Origin: Betaproteobacteria bacterium | GTDB lineage: Bacteria; Pseudomonadota; Gammaproteobacteria; Burkholderiales; SG8-39 | Length of the DNA stretch: 58,719 nucleotides | NCBI GenBank assembly: GCA_947479645.1 | Contig: CANKAJ010000011.1 | Location: forward strand, 1 to 58,719 | Direction: 5' to 3' | Shown here: piece by piece, positions 35,136 to 44,411 of the stretch | How positions within the stretch are numbered: position 1 is the first letter of the stretch | Layout of the letters: every line of letters starts with the position of its first letter | The notes under the pieces: model-generated | Databases searched by the model: none | Told to the model about the DNA's origin: nothing | Seen by the model: only the letters and a program-made list of their open reading frames with translations | Program-made: the position numbers and the translations under genes

Positions 35136-36668
35136 TCATGCACCGCCCGCCCCGTCGTGCCCGGGGGTGTCCGAACCGCCGTACACCGGCCCCAGCGGAT
35201 AAAGCCGCACCCCGGCACGCAATTTCCGGTACGGATACATGGTCGGGTCGGACCAATGCCCGCCGGGGGCCAGCACCACCAGGATATCCTCTGATAGCGG
35301 CCCGAAGTCGGCGCGAAAATGCACCGTACTCTTCAACGCCAGGATCTTCTGGTCAGCCGGTTCAACGCCCACATGGCGGAACGGCGCCTGATCGTGGGCC
35401 TGCATGCGCACGCTGCTCAGCACGATGGTCACGCCGCCGATGCGCAATTGCGCCATCTTGCCCAGGTTGAGATTGCGCCCGCCCACATGCGGCCCGGTGG
35501 TGCGCAGCAGGCCGCTACCGAGTTTGACCACGGTGAACGTGCCGGCGAAGGGCTCCACGCCCGACGGCCCGAACTTGCCGCCCAACTTCAATTCGATGCT
35601 GGCGCCCTCGCCGGCGGCGTGTGCTGCGGCGGCCGCCTCCGGATCGAAGAACACGCCCAGACAGGCGCCCTGCGCGTTGTTCTTCACCAGCGCTGCCAGC
35701 AACCCCGTGGTATCGGCGGTGCCACCGGCGCCGGGATTGTCCTGCGTGTCGGCGAGGATCACCGGGCGCTTCGCCTTGGCGGCGATTTCCATGGCCTTCT
35801 TCACGCCCTCATCGGGCTCATACATCTTTACGGCGAATTCCGGTTCACGCCGCTCCACATCCTGCTCCAGTTCATCGGCCACCTTGTCGGCCAGCGCCTG
35901 CGAGTAGGCATGCACCGACACTGACGAACCACATTCGGACAGGTCGGATGGCGGAAAGCCCGACAGATAGGAGCAGTTCAGCACATCGCCGCCTTCCAGG
36001 CTCAAGGCCTTTTCAACGACTGCCTTGGACGGATCGATGTCGGTGCATTGCGAGGTCAGCGGAATCAGGAAAGGCGTCTTGCGAAAGGCGCGCCCGGTCG
36101 GACACCCGCGCGCGAGCAGTGTGCTCATCACTTTGGCAGCGCGCTGGCCAGTCTCCTCCTGATCAATATGCGGATAGGTGAGATAGCCCACCAGGCCGTC
36201 GGTGTATTTCACCATCGCCGCCGTGACATTGGCATGCCAGTCCAGCGAAATCACGACCGGCACCTTGTCGCCCACCACTGCGCGCACCCGCCGCAGCAGC
36301 TCGCCTTCACCGTCTTCGAAATCATCGCTGACCATGGCGCCATGCAGATCAAGATACAGGCCATCAACCGGCAGCGCTTCGGACAGCCGTCCGATCAGCT
36401 CGGCGGCAATGCGCTCGAACGCCTCGCGCGTCACCGTGCCCGAGGCCAGCGCCGCGCCCCAGACGGTGGGCACGATTTCGTGCTTACCCTCCATCTCGGC
36501 GAGAAAGCCCGAGGTTGCAAATGACGTATTGCGCAGGCGTTCGAGTATCTCCTTGCCGCGCGACAAGGGCGGCCGCGAGCCATGCGTGTTGTAGGTCTTG
36601 AAGTCGGTGGGCGTCGAAACGAACGAGTTGGTCTCATGCATGAAACCGCCGATTGCGATGCGTGGCAT
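35136..36668 (-). CDS. M81 family metallopeptidase (MlrC-like)
   Basis: The start at 36668 follows GAGGACACACCT and begins MPRIAIGGFMHETNSF, the hallmark N-terminus of the MlrC family with His11-Glu12; the frame is open 61 codons further without likeness. The 510-residue protein has LDLHGAMVSDDFEDGEGELL near 112-131, a conserved SLDWHANV and the MlrC C-terminal region with ADTQDNPGAGGTADT near 308-322. MlrC was described in linear microcystin degradation; most relatives are of unknown peptidase or amidase function. It is 31 bp downstream of HyuB, and such M81-HyuAB neighbourhoods suggest joint breakdown of a cyclic amide and its opened product. Confidence 0.92.
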   Translation of the reverse strand: MPRIAIGGFMHETNSFVSTPTDFKTYNTHGSRPPLSRGKEILERLRNTSFATSGFLAEMEGKHEIVPTVWGAALASGTVTREAFERIAAELIGRLSEALPVDGLYLDLHGAMVSDDFEDGEGELLRRVRAVVGDKVPVVISLDWHANVTAAMVKYTDGLVGYLTYPHIDQEETGQRAAKVMSTLLARGCPTGRAFRKTPFLIPLTSQCTDIDPSKAVVEKALSLEGGDVLNCSYLSGFPPSDLSECGSSVSVHAYSQALADKVADELEQDVERREPEFAVKMYEPDEGVKKAMEIAAKAKRPVILADTQDNPGAGGTADTTGLLAALVKNNAQGACLGVFFDPEAAAAAHAAGEGASIELKLGGKFGPSGVEPFAGTFTVVKLGSGLLRTTGPHVGGRNLNLGKMAQLRIGGVTIVLSSVRMQAHDQAPFRHVGVEPADQKILALKSTVHFRADFGPLSEDILVVLAPGGHWSDPTMYPYRKLRAGVRLYPLGPVYGGSDTPGHDGAGGA

Positions 36669-36699
36669 AGGTGTGTCCTCGAATAAATTCCGCGTTGAA

Positions 36700-38568
36700 T
36701 CAGGCCGTCGTTGCAGCCTTCGGACTTGCGATGGTTTTCTTCTGCGCGTGCAGCCGTTCCAGTTCCTCGAACTGCAGCCCACGATCGTAAAACGGCAGCG
36801 CACCTTGACGCCCCGCGCGCCGCTCGGCGCGTGCCTTTTCCGTTGCCTCACGGTCCACCATCAAGGCATTCGGATCAATGACGACGCCGTAGTCGGCCAA
36901 CGCCGCCGCGACGCTGACAAAGCCATCGGCCACGTCATCCTCGACCTGCGCCAGGTCACGTTCCAGCGGATCGCCATAACCGCCGCCGCCGGTCGACACG
37001 ACGCGCACCAGATCACCACGCTTGAGCTTGATGCCATCGGAGAAGCCCGGAATATGCCGCTCGTCCGGCGCACCGGGGTTGACCCAGATGCCGCCGGTGC
37101 GACCGGCCTGACCCCCTTTGACACCCCACGGCGGCGTCTTGCGATTGGCCATGCGCGTGGCCAGCATGACATTCTCAGCCAGTACGCGATAGTCCCGGAT
37201 GATCCCCAGGCCGCCGCGAAACTGCCCGGGCCCGCCCGAATCGGGCGCAATGCCGAAGCGTTCGATACGCATGGCATAGGTGCCTTCGAGAAACTCGATC
37301 GGATAGTTCTTCTGCCGCCGCGAATAGATAACATCCAGTCCATCGGCAAACGGGCGTGCGCCCTGACCCACACCCAGGCCGTCGGTGCACAGCACGTACT
37401 TGCCGGTCTTCGGGTCGAGCGTGTGCATGATCACGATGACATAGTCGGGCGAACCGGCCGGCGTGCCGCCATCCGTTGCCTGCGCGAACACGCCCAGCAC
37501 CGAATTGAGGAAGCGATGCAGCGTATGCGCGCGCAGCCCCAGCGGCGCCGGCCGCGTGGGCTGCAGCACGCTGCCCGGTCGCAGCTTCACTTCGTCGATG
37601 GCACGATAGGCGCCCTGGTTCTGAAATACCGTGCGGTCGTCGCGCAGCAGGAAGCGCGAGAACATCATGCGGCAGATGTCCGGATGCAGCAGATAATTGA
37701 TCGGCCCCTTGGCCTGGTCATCGCTGCCGGTGCAGTCCACCGTGGCCACGCCGTCCTCCTTGATGTCCACGGTCAGCTCGATGCGGTAGGGCGTGTCGGT
37801 GACGCAGTCGTCATCCACATAGTCGGCAAAGGTATAGCGGCCGGGCTTGCTGTACTGGCCGATGTGCTTGCGCACCACCTGCTCGGAGCGATATAGCAAT
37901 TCCTCGAACGCCGCTTCAGTCACGTCACCACCGTAGCGCTCGAACAGTTCGGCGAGCCGGCTCTGGCCGATACGCGTCGCCGCCATCATGGCGCGCGTGT
38001 CACCCTCGAGCATGTCGGGGAAGCGTGAGTTGCGCAGGATGGTGCGATACAGTTCGTCGTTCAGCTTGCCCTGTTCGACGATGCGCACCTGCGGCACGGC
38101 CAGGCCTTCCTGAAAAATATCGGTATTGCTCGGCGAGATACTGCCCGGACGCGATCCGCCCACGTCCCAGAAATGCCCGAAGCATAGCGAGTAACCGATC
38201 AGTTCGTCACCGAAGAAAGCCGGGGCGATGAAGCACATGTCGGGCGAATGCGAGATGGCGCCACGCAGCAAATAGGGATCGTTCATCCAGTACACGTCGC
38301 CCGGCCGCATCACGCTGGCCGGATATTGCTCCCAGATCGCTTCGATCATGCCCGGGCCGGCGCGGTCATTGGTGGTATAGAGCAGCCGTGCCTGCCGGTC
38401 GGTCAGTCCGGAAAAATGATCGCCCTTCTCGCGTATGAACGGCGACATCGAGGTGCGCACGATCACCGATTCCATTTCATCACCGCAGGCCTTCAAGGCG
38501 CCCTTGATGATCTCGACAACCACAGGGTCCACGGAGGGATCCACGGCATTTCCGCCCGACTTGCTCAT
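36700..38568 (-). CDS. hyuB: Hydantoinase B/oxoprolinase family protein (module 2)
   Basis: The ATG at 38568 overlaps the HyuA stop as ATGA, which decides the start; the open frame is 43 codons longer. The 622-residue protein has DPVVVEIIKGALKACGDEME near 14-33, GDVYWMNDPYLLRGAISHSP near 92-111, and a glycine-rich GGGGYGDPLERDL near 537. It lacks the Lys-rich tail of the module 1 protein and is clearly a distinct paralogue. It works as the partner of HyuA in ATP-dependent cyclic amide hydrolysis. The M81 gene follows. Confidence 0.93.
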   Translation of the reverse strand: MSKSGGNAVDPSVDPVVVEIIKGALKACGDEMESVIVRTSMSPFIREKGDHFSGLTDRQARLLYTTNDRAGPGMIEAIWEQYPASVMRPGDVYWMNDPYLLRGAISHSPDMCFIAPAFFGDELIGYSLCFGHFWDVGGSRPGSISPSNTDIFQEGLAVPQVRIVEQGKLNDELYRTILRNSRFPDMLEGDTRAMMAATRIGQSRLAELFERYGGDVTEAAFEELLYRSEQVVRKHIGQYSKPGRYTFADYVDDDCVTDTPYRIELTVDIKEDGVATVDCTGSDDQAKGPINYLLHPDICRMMFSRFLLRDDRTVFQNQGAYRAIDEVKLRPGSVLQPTRPAPLGLRAHTLHRFLNSVLGVFAQATDGGTPAGSPDYVIVIMHTLDPKTGKYVLCTDGLGVGQGARPFADGLDVIYSRRQKNYPIEFLEGTYAMRIERFGIAPDSGGPGQFRGGLGIIRDYRVLAENVMLATRMANRKTPPWGVKGGQAGRTGGIWVNPGAPDERHIPGFSDGIKLKRGDLVRVVSTGGGGYGDPLERDLAQVEDDVADGFVSVAAALADYGVVIDPNALMVDREATEKARAERRAGRQGALPFYDRGLQFEELERLHAQKKTIASPKAATTA

Positions 38569-40655
38569 TGCCCCACCTCCATCAGGATATTGCCGTAACC
38601 ATCCACGCGCGCCACATGACCGGGCAGCACCAGCACCGTCGAAAAACGTTGCTCGATGACGGCGGGACCGCTGATGGACTGCTCCGGCACCAGGCATTCA
38701 AAGCGATGAATGGGTGTATCCAGCACGCCCTGTCGGCTGCCAAAATAGACCTTGCGCGAAGCAGCCTCAGGATGCGCGCCAACATCCGCCGCATGCGGCG
38801 CGAGCTTCAGCTTGGCCAGGCGTCCGTAAGCGGACACGCCCAGATTGACCAATTCCACCGGCAGCGTCTGCGACGACCAGGTGTAGAGTTTCTCGTGTTC
38901 CAGATGGAACAGCGACTGCAGGTGAGTGAGATCCGCCTCGGTCAGCGGCGTCGGAACACCGCCCGGTTCACCACCCGTATCCGGCAGCGTCACGGTGATT
39001 TCGTAGGCCTGGTTGATATAGCGCAGACTGGCGGTGCGCACGTACCGGGCGTCCACCGCAGCCACGCTCTCGGATTTGAACCAGGCATTGGCTTTGCGTT
39101 CCAGTTCCGCCAGTGCGGCATTGAGCTTGTCGAGATCGAAATGACCGGATCGCTGAACGAGGGTCTGGATGAAATCGCTGCGCAAATCCGTCGCCAGCAG
39201 CCCCAGCGTGGACAGCAGCCCGGCACTGGCTGGCACGATCACCAGCGGGATGTTCAGCAGTTCGGCCAACCGTCCTGCGTGCAATGCGCCCCCGCCGCCG
39301 CCCGCGACCAGCGCGAACTTGCGCGGATCATAGCCGCGCTCCACCGACACCGAGCGTATGGCTGCGGCCATATTGTTGTTCAGCAACTCAACGATGCCAT
39401 GTGCAGCCTCCAGCAGCGACAGTCCCAGCGGTTTCGCCACGTGCTCCAGGATGGCCTGCTCAGCCAGTTGCAGGTCCAGCGGCACTTCTCCACCCAGCGA
39501 AGCAGGGCTGCGTCCCAGTACCAGATTGGCGTCCGTCACGGTCGGCTCACGCCCGCCACGACCGTAGCACGCCGGCCCCGGCTCGGCGCCGGCGCTCTCC
39601 GGCCCAACGCGCAAGCCCTTGTTGTCGGTCACGCGGGCAATCGAACCACCGCCCGCCCCGATCGTGTGCACATCCACCATGGGCACGTTGAGCGGCAGTC
39701 CGGCAATCTCGCCCGCGGACGTAATGGCCGGTTTGCTGTGGTGGGACAGACAGATGTCCGCGGAAGTGCCACCAACATCGATGGAAATGACGCTGGGATG
39801 ATTGACTGACTGTCCGATCAGGATGGCGCCGACAGCCGCCGCCGCCGGACCCGACAAAGCCGTGTGTATGGGCTGGGCTGCTGCGGCGCGGGCACTGTAC
39901 ATGCCGCCATTGGATTTCATGATGCGCAGCGGCGCAGACAGCCCGAGTTCATGCAGTCGCGCCTCCAGACGCTGGTGATAGCTGGCGACCTGCGGCATCA
40001 CATAGGCGTTCAGCGCCGTGGCCGTAGTGCGCTCGTATTCACGAAATACCGGCAGTACCTCCGAAGACAGTGAGCAGGGCATGCCGGGCAGTTCCTGTTC
40101 GGCCAGTTCACGCACGCGCAGTTCGTGAGCCGGGTTGGCGTAGGCATGCAACAGACAGACGGCCAGCGACTCGATGCCCTGCTCCTTCAGGCGGCGCAAG
40201 GCGCGCCGGCAGGCATCCTCGTCGAGCACCTTCTCCACCTGGCCATCGGGTCCCATGCGCCCGGCAATTTCCTGTATGCGTCGTGGCGGGACCAGCCGCG
40301 CCGGTCGAATCCAGAAATAGCTGTTGGCGTTCTTCGCGACATCATGGCGCCCGATATGCAGCACGTAGCGGCAACCCTCGGTCGTGATCAGACCCAGCTT
40401 CGCACCCTTGCCCTCAAGAATGGCATTGGTGGCGACCGTGGTCCCGTGGAATACCCCTTCGATGTCTGCAGCCGCCACACCGGCGTCGCCCAGGACGCGT
40501 TGAATCCCGTCGGCGAATGCCTCGGACTGATCGCGGGGTGTCGTCGGCGTCTTGACCTGCCACAAACGACCCGAGCGCCGATCAGCCAGGGTGATATCGG
40601 TAAAGGTGCCGCCAATATCAACGGCAATGGCGTAATGACCCGTCTTGCTGACCAA
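38565..40655 (-). CDS. hyuA: Hydantoinase/oxoprolinase family protein A (module 2)
   Basis: The 696-residue product starts at a TTG (40655) eight bases after AAGGAG; no ATG in frame gives a better start. The two ATPase motifs are DIGGTFTD at 13-20 and DVGGTSAD near 292-299, with FHGTTVATNAILEGKGAKLG near 65-84. The C-terminal domain has the VIEQRFSTVLVLPG text common to the family. It is translationally coupled to HyuB by ATGA. It is a paralogue of the module 1 HyuA with many differences in between, so the two modules probably serve different cyclic substrates. Confidence 0.93.
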   Translation of the reverse strand: MVSKTGHYAIAVDIGGTFTDITLADRRSGRLWQVKTPTTPRDQSEAFADGIQRVLGDAGVAAADIEGVFHGTTVATNAILEGKGAKLGLITTEGCRYVLHIGRHDVAKNANSYFWIRPARLVPPRRIQEIAGRMGPDGQVEKVLDEDACRRALRRLKEQGIESLAVCLLHAYANPAHELRVRELAEQELPGMPCSLSSEVLPVFREYERTTATALNAYVMPQVASYHQRLEARLHELGLSAPLRIMKSNGGMYSARAAAAQPIHTALSGPAAAAVGAILIGQSVNHPSVISIDVGGTSADICLSHHSKPAITSAGEIAGLPLNVPMVDVHTIGAGGGSIARVTDNKGLRVGPESAGAEPGPACYGRGGREPTVTDANLVLGRSPASLGGEVPLDLQLAEQAILEHVAKPLGLSLLEAAHGIVELLNNNMAAAIRSVSVERGYDPRKFALVAGGGGGALHAGRLAELLNIPLVIVPASAGLLSTLGLLATDLRSDFIQTLVQRSGHFDLDKLNAALAELERKANAWFKSESVAAVDARYVRTASLRYINQAYEITVTLPDTGGEPGGVPTPLTEADLTHLQSLFHLEHEKLYTWSSQTLPVELVNLGVSAYGRLAKLKLAPHAADVGAHPEAASRKVYFGSRQGVLDTPIHRFECLVPEQSISGPAVIEQRFSTVLVLPGHVARVDGYGNILMEVGQ

Positions 40656-40873
40656 TCTTCATACTCCTTGCAAATACACAACCACCCACAAAACCATTCT
40701 GCTGATGCAATCCGGTCCCAGGCAGTACGGAAGCCGCACCGCCACGATTGAGAGTGTAACGATTTCGAAGAATCGACTGGTATTTCACAACCAGTGAAAT
40801 ATGCGCTTCCGCTCCGCGATGAGTTCCGAGGTGCTAGGATTGGCCCCATTATCGCCCAAGGATCCCCGCTTCC

Positions 40874-41305
40874 ATGCCTACTCATTGCTTTAGAAGCACT
40901 GTGGCCGCGCTGGCCTGCATTTTTCTATATGTTCAGGCAATCCCCGCCAGCGCGCAAACTGCCAGGGACGTCAAGGTCTCCGGGGTCGGGACTCGCAAAT
41001 GCACTGAGTGGCAGCAATGGCGCGAAGCGCGCAATGGCGAAGCACAGGCGACCGCCCTGGAGTGGGCGCAGGGCTTTATTTCCGGACACAACGTCTATTC
41101 GCGGGGCGGCGCCAATTCGATTGTCGCCGACAACAAGATCCTGCTGCCGCTCGTCGACAGCTTCTGTCAGCGCAATCCGGACAGTCCGCTGTTTGCCGCG
41201 GTGGTGGAGATAACCCAGAGTCTCGGGGGGGCCAGAATCAACATGGCCCCCAGAGCAACACCGCAGAATGTGCCTCGCGCCAACAAGAACGTGAAAGAGT
41301 CCTAA
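40874..41305 (+). CDS. Small secreted protein of unknown function
   Basis: The 143-residue product has a leader (MPTHCFRSTVAALACIFLYV..., cleaved near IPASAQ). The mature part has two conserved-looking Cys (KCTEWQQWREA and DSFCQRNP) that could form a disulfide, plus ALEWAQGFISGHN. The Cys-Trp...GFxxGxN...Cys layout is seen in small periplasmic proteins such as Rap1a/HdeA-like families, but I cannot assign it. The C-terminal 25 residues are Asn/Pro/Arg-rich and probably disordered. It is divergent from the HyuA gene and ends at a good hairpin. Confidence 0.75.
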   Translation: MPTHCFRSTVAALACIFLYVQAIPASAQTARDVKVSGVGTRKCTEWQQWREARNGEAQATALEWAQGFISGHNVYSRGGANSIVADNKILLPLVDSFCQRNPDSPLFAAVVEITQSLGGARINMAPRATPQNVPRANKNVKES

Positions 41306-41307
41306 AA

Positions 41308-41335
41308 GGCCATTTCAGAATAAACTGAAATGGCC
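41308..41335 (+). terminator. Hairpin after the small secreted protein gene
   Basis: GGCCATTTCAG (41308-41318) and CTGAAATGGCC (41325-41335) form a perfect 11-bp stem with loop AATAAA, 3 bp after the stop. A clear T-run is missing (CCTGTTGT follows), but position and stem favour a terminator. Confidence 0.6.
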
Positions 41336-41349
41336 CCTGTTGTAGGGGA

Positions 41350-41374
41350 GTATGAGGGGAGTATCCCCTCATAC
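41350..41374. repeat. Short perfect palindrome
   Basis: GTATGAGGGGA and TCCCCTCATAC pair perfectly around a 3-base loop (GTA), 14 bp after the previous hairpin. The core resembles the AGGGGA/TCCCCT palindrome at 8473-8491. Function is unknown; it may be a second terminator or a small repeat unit. Confidence 0.5.
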
Positions 41375-41460
41375 TGAAATGAGGTCTGAGTCAACGCGCA
41401 GGAAAAACAAGGGCACGCGGATCCATAGCCTTACTCCCAGCCCAAAACGGAGATATCGCC

Positions 41461-42435
41461 ATGAAGGTATCCAGACTTCTGTCAGGGGTGACGCTGGTCA
41501 TCATTACCGCGCTACTGCTGACGAATGCGTGGTCACAGGATTATCCGGCGCGCCCCATCCGGATGGTCGTGTTTTACGCCATCGGTTCGTCGTCAGACCT
41601 GCACTCGCGCGTGGTTGCGCAGCGACTGGGCGAACAGATCGGCCAACCGATCCTGGTGGAAAACAATGGCGGCGCCAGCGGCATCATGGCCATGCGCAGC
41701 GTTTATCGCGCACAACCGGCGGGCTACACATTACTGTTCTCCACCAACCCGCTGGTCGGAAATCTGTACGCCTTCAAGGACCCGCAATACCGGCTTGAAG
41801 ACTATGCGCTGGTCGGCACGGCCGGGACAACCACTTACGCCCTGATGGTCAACACCAATGTTCCCGGCAAAACCATTCAGGAGTTCGTTGCCTATGCAAG
41901 GGCCAATCCCGGGAAACTGAATTATGGCTCTTCCGGACCGACCTCGGGCACCAACATCCTGTCCGAGCGATTGAAGGCCGCCGCCGGCATCGACATGGTC
42001 ATGGTTCCGTTCAAGGGCGGGGAACCGGCCACGGCAGCGCTGCTGGCCGGTGACATCCACATCTATTTTTCCACAGTGGGCGCAGTACGCACGCGCCTGA
42101 AAAGCCCGCAGATCAAGGCACTCGCAGTCAGCGACGAGCAACGGGCGGGCATTCTTCCTGACCTTCCGACATTCAAGGAAGCCGGCTATCCGAGCGTATC
42201 GCTGGGCGTATGGTTCGCCATCTTCGCACCTGCCGCAACGCCCGCGCCAGCCATGCAGAAACTCAGGGATGCCATGGCCAGAGCGAATGCGACCCCGGAA
42301 ATGAAAAAGCAGCTCGAACGCGTCGAAATGGAAGCATGGACAGGCAATCTCGAGCAGTTCATGACATACATAAAAGCCGAAGGCGCGGCCATTCGAGAAG
42401 ACTACCGGAAACTGAAAATTCCCCTGCTGGACTAG
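41461..42435 (+). CDS. Bug/TctC-family solute-binding protein 12 (divergent ligand loop)
   Basis: The 324-residue receptor has a leader ending near TNAWSQ, then the ligand loop FYAIGSSSDLHSR. Here Pro is Tyr/Ala, GG is GS and AR is SR, the largest departure from consensus among the 14. The rest is normal: ENNGGASGIMAMR, NYGSSGPTSGTNIL, and VPFKGGEPATAALLAG with Phe for Tyr. AQPAGYTLLFS replaces APDGYTLL, losing the Asp. It begins a plus-strand run with a cupin-like protein and two more Bug genes. The altered loop suggests an unusual ligand, which is inference. Confidence 0.94.
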   Translation: MKVSRLLSGVTLVIITALLLTNAWSQDYPARPIRMVVFYAIGSSSDLHSRVVAQRLGEQIGQPILVENNGGASGIMAMRSVYRAQPAGYTLLFSTNPLVGNLYAFKDPQYRLEDYALVGTAGTTTYALMVNTNVPGKTIQEFVAYARANPGKLNYGSSGPTSGTNILSERLKAAAGIDMVMVPFKGGEPATAALLAGDIHIYFSTVGAVRTRLKSPQIKALAVSDEQRAGILPDLPTFKEAGYPSVSLGVWFAIFAPAATPAPAMQKLRDAMARANATPEMKKQLERVEMEAWTGNLEQFMTYIKAEGAAIREDYRKLKIPLLD

Positions 42436-42554
42436 CGCCACTTGAGCCTCGTTACGCGGCAATACACCCGAGTGCAAGCTTTTAAAAATGTGAGATAAAC
42501 TGCGCACCGTTGTAGGAGTACTGTGCAGGCATCGATATAAAAAGGGAGGCCAAC

Positions 42555-43307
42555 ATGATTCACGCAATGAGTGGAACAGAAGCACTGCAAAGACGCCGGG
42601 CGGTGATTTCACCCGGTTCCGGTCTTGAGCATTGGGGTACTGAATATTTCGGTCCCAGACACGCCAAGGAGATTTCGGCGGGTCCGCAGTCGCTCCTGAC
42701 CGAAATGGCGCCCAACGAAACCATTCTGGCCCACTTTCATTCCGTCGATCAGTTCCAGATCTATGCCGCCGGCTCGGGCCTGCTCGGACGTCACGAAGTA
42801 AAGCCGCTGGTATTGCAGTTCATGGATCACGATACCGCCTATGGCCCCATCATCGCGGGCCCGCAAGGCCTGTCTTTTTTCGCGCTGCGTGCAAAGACAG
42901 ACTCGGGTCCGGTCTATCTCGATAAGCCGGGATACAAGGAAAAACTCAAACCGAGCAAGCGACGCGCACCATTGACGGAACAGCTCGTGCTATCCACCGA
43001 GCCGGTGCTGGAAAATCGCAAGGAAGTCTCATGGGAACCGCTGCTCACCACGGAAACGGACACCGATGGCCTGGCGGCTCACATGCTGAGACTGGGTGGC
43101 GGCATGACGGCACAGGGACCTGATCCAAAGATCGCCGGCGGCTACTACCTCTTTGTCGCCAACGGCAGCCTGCACCGTGCCGGCCTGAATTATCCGCGCT
43201 GGTCGATGATCGTGGTTCAACCCGAGGATGATGCGCTCGAAATCAGGGCGGGGAAGAAAGGACTGGAAGTTCTGGTGCTGCAATTTCCAAGCGAAGAAAA
43301 CGCCTAG
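42555..43307 (+). CDS. Cupin-like protein of unknown function
   Basis: The 250-residue soluble protein follows GGGAGGCCAAC. A possible cupin metal motif is seen in LAHFHSVDQFQIYAAGSG near 53-70, then HDTAYGPIIAG near 96, and a second barrel-like repeat in the C-terminal half ending in WSMIVVQPEDDALEIRAG. Two His close together followed by Gln-Phe match small-molecule cupins loosely. I do not recognise a named family. It lies between two Bug genes on the same strand (119 and 42 bp gaps), so it likely acts on, or senses, one of their ligands. Confidence 0.75.
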   Translation: MIHAMSGTEALQRRRAVISPGSGLEHWGTEYFGPRHAKEISAGPQSLLTEMAPNETILAHFHSVDQFQIYAAGSGLLGRHEVKPLVLQFMDHDTAYGPIIAGPQGLSFFALRAKTDSGPVYLDKPGYKEKLKPSKRRAPLTEQLVLSTEPVLENRKEVSWEPLLTTETDTDGLAAHMLRLGGGMTAQGPDPKIAGGYYLFVANGSLHRAGLNYPRWSMIVVQPEDDALEIRAGKKGLEVLVLQFPSEENA

Positions 43308-43349
43308 TTCAGCCTGGATCACGGCCAAAGCCAACCACGGGAATTCATC

Positions 43350-44315
43350 ATGAAAACACTGCTGCGCCTGCTCACCTGGATTGCCTTGCTTTCTGCGCAG
43401 GGCGCAGCACTGGCCCAGGCCTACCCTGCCAAGCCGGTCAGGATCGTCATCTCGTTTGGCCCCGGCAGCGCGCTCGATGTCATTGCCCGAATCTACGGTG
43501 AAGATATGCGGGTCATGTTCAACCAGCCTTTTCTGGTCGAATACAAACCGGGGGCATCCGGACGCATCGGTGCTGAATTTGCCGCGCGGGCGGCACCCGA
43601 CGGTTATACGCTTTACGTCGGCTCCAATACATCGCACTCGGCGAACCCGTATCTGTTCAAAAAGCTCAACTACGATCCGGTCAAGGATTTCACGCCGATC
43701 TCCTACCTGGTCACCAATACTTCGGTGCTGGTGGTCGATCCCAATCTGCCGGTAAAGAGCGTGTCGGAGTTGATCGCCTATGGCAAGGCCAATCCGGGCA
43801 AGCTGAATTGCTCGTACGGCAATACCAGCGCCCAGGTTGCCTGTGCGTCGTTTTACCTGCGCAGCGGGATAACAGGGCTGGAGGTTCCCTACAAGACCAA
43901 TGAGCTTGCGGTTGCCGACATCCTGAGCGGCATTGCCAGCATCAATTTCGTCGCACTCTCCTCAGGCAGCGCGCTGATCAAGTCAGGCAAGGTGCGCATG
44001 CTCGGCGTCGCCAAAGCCAGCCGCTCCGTGCTGGTACCGGATGTTCCCGCCGTGGCGGAAACCCCGGGGCTGGCCGGTTTTGATATCGCCTCATGGGTGG
44101 GGCTGTTCGGCCCGGCGGGCCTGTCCCGTCCAATTGTCGATACGCTGAACGGCGCGATCCGGAAAGTTGCGGCAAAAAAGGAAATCAGGGAGCGATTCGC
44201 GCAACTGTCGACCGAGGTTGAAACCAGTTCGCCGGAGGAATTGGGCGAACTGGTCATCAGACAACTCGACAACTGGGGACGCCGCATCAAGGAAGCTCGC
44301 ATCGAACCGGAGTAA
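43350..44315 (+). CDS. Bug/TctC-family solute-binding protein 13
   Basis: The 321-residue receptor has a leader ending near GAALAQ and the loop SFGPGSALDVIAR (Pro to Ser, GG to GS). EYKPGASGRIGAEFAARAAP, DGYTLYVGSNTSHSANP and NYDPVKDFTPISYLVTNTSV follow. The normal YKGxxPAxxDLxxG text is replaced by YKTNELAVADILSG, and the preceding region has NCSYGNTSAQVACASFY with two Cys that could form a disulfide. With the protein at 41461 it is one of the two most divergent receptors here. SDR and another Bug follow on the same strand. Confidence 0.94.
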   Translation: MKTLLRLLTWIALLSAQGAALAQAYPAKPVRIVISFGPGSALDVIARIYGEDMRVMFNQPFLVEYKPGASGRIGAEFAARAAPDGYTLYVGSNTSHSANPYLFKKLNYDPVKDFTPISYLVTNTSVLVVDPNLPVKSVSELIAYGKANPGKLNCSYGNTSAQVACASFYLRSGITGLEVPYKTNELAVADILSGIASINFVALSSGSALIKSGKVRMLGVAKASRSVLVPDVPAVAETPGLAGFDIASWVGLFGPAGLSRPIVDTLNGAIRKVAAKKEIRERFAQLSTEVETSSPEELGELVIRQLDNWGRRIKEARIEPE

Positions 44316-44411
44316 GCGGCTGGTTCCACAAGACCGGCATGAACCGCCGGCGCTTGCAAAGCAAGCATCTTCAAAACCGAGTGCAACACGCAAACCACAT
44401 CAGGAGAACGC

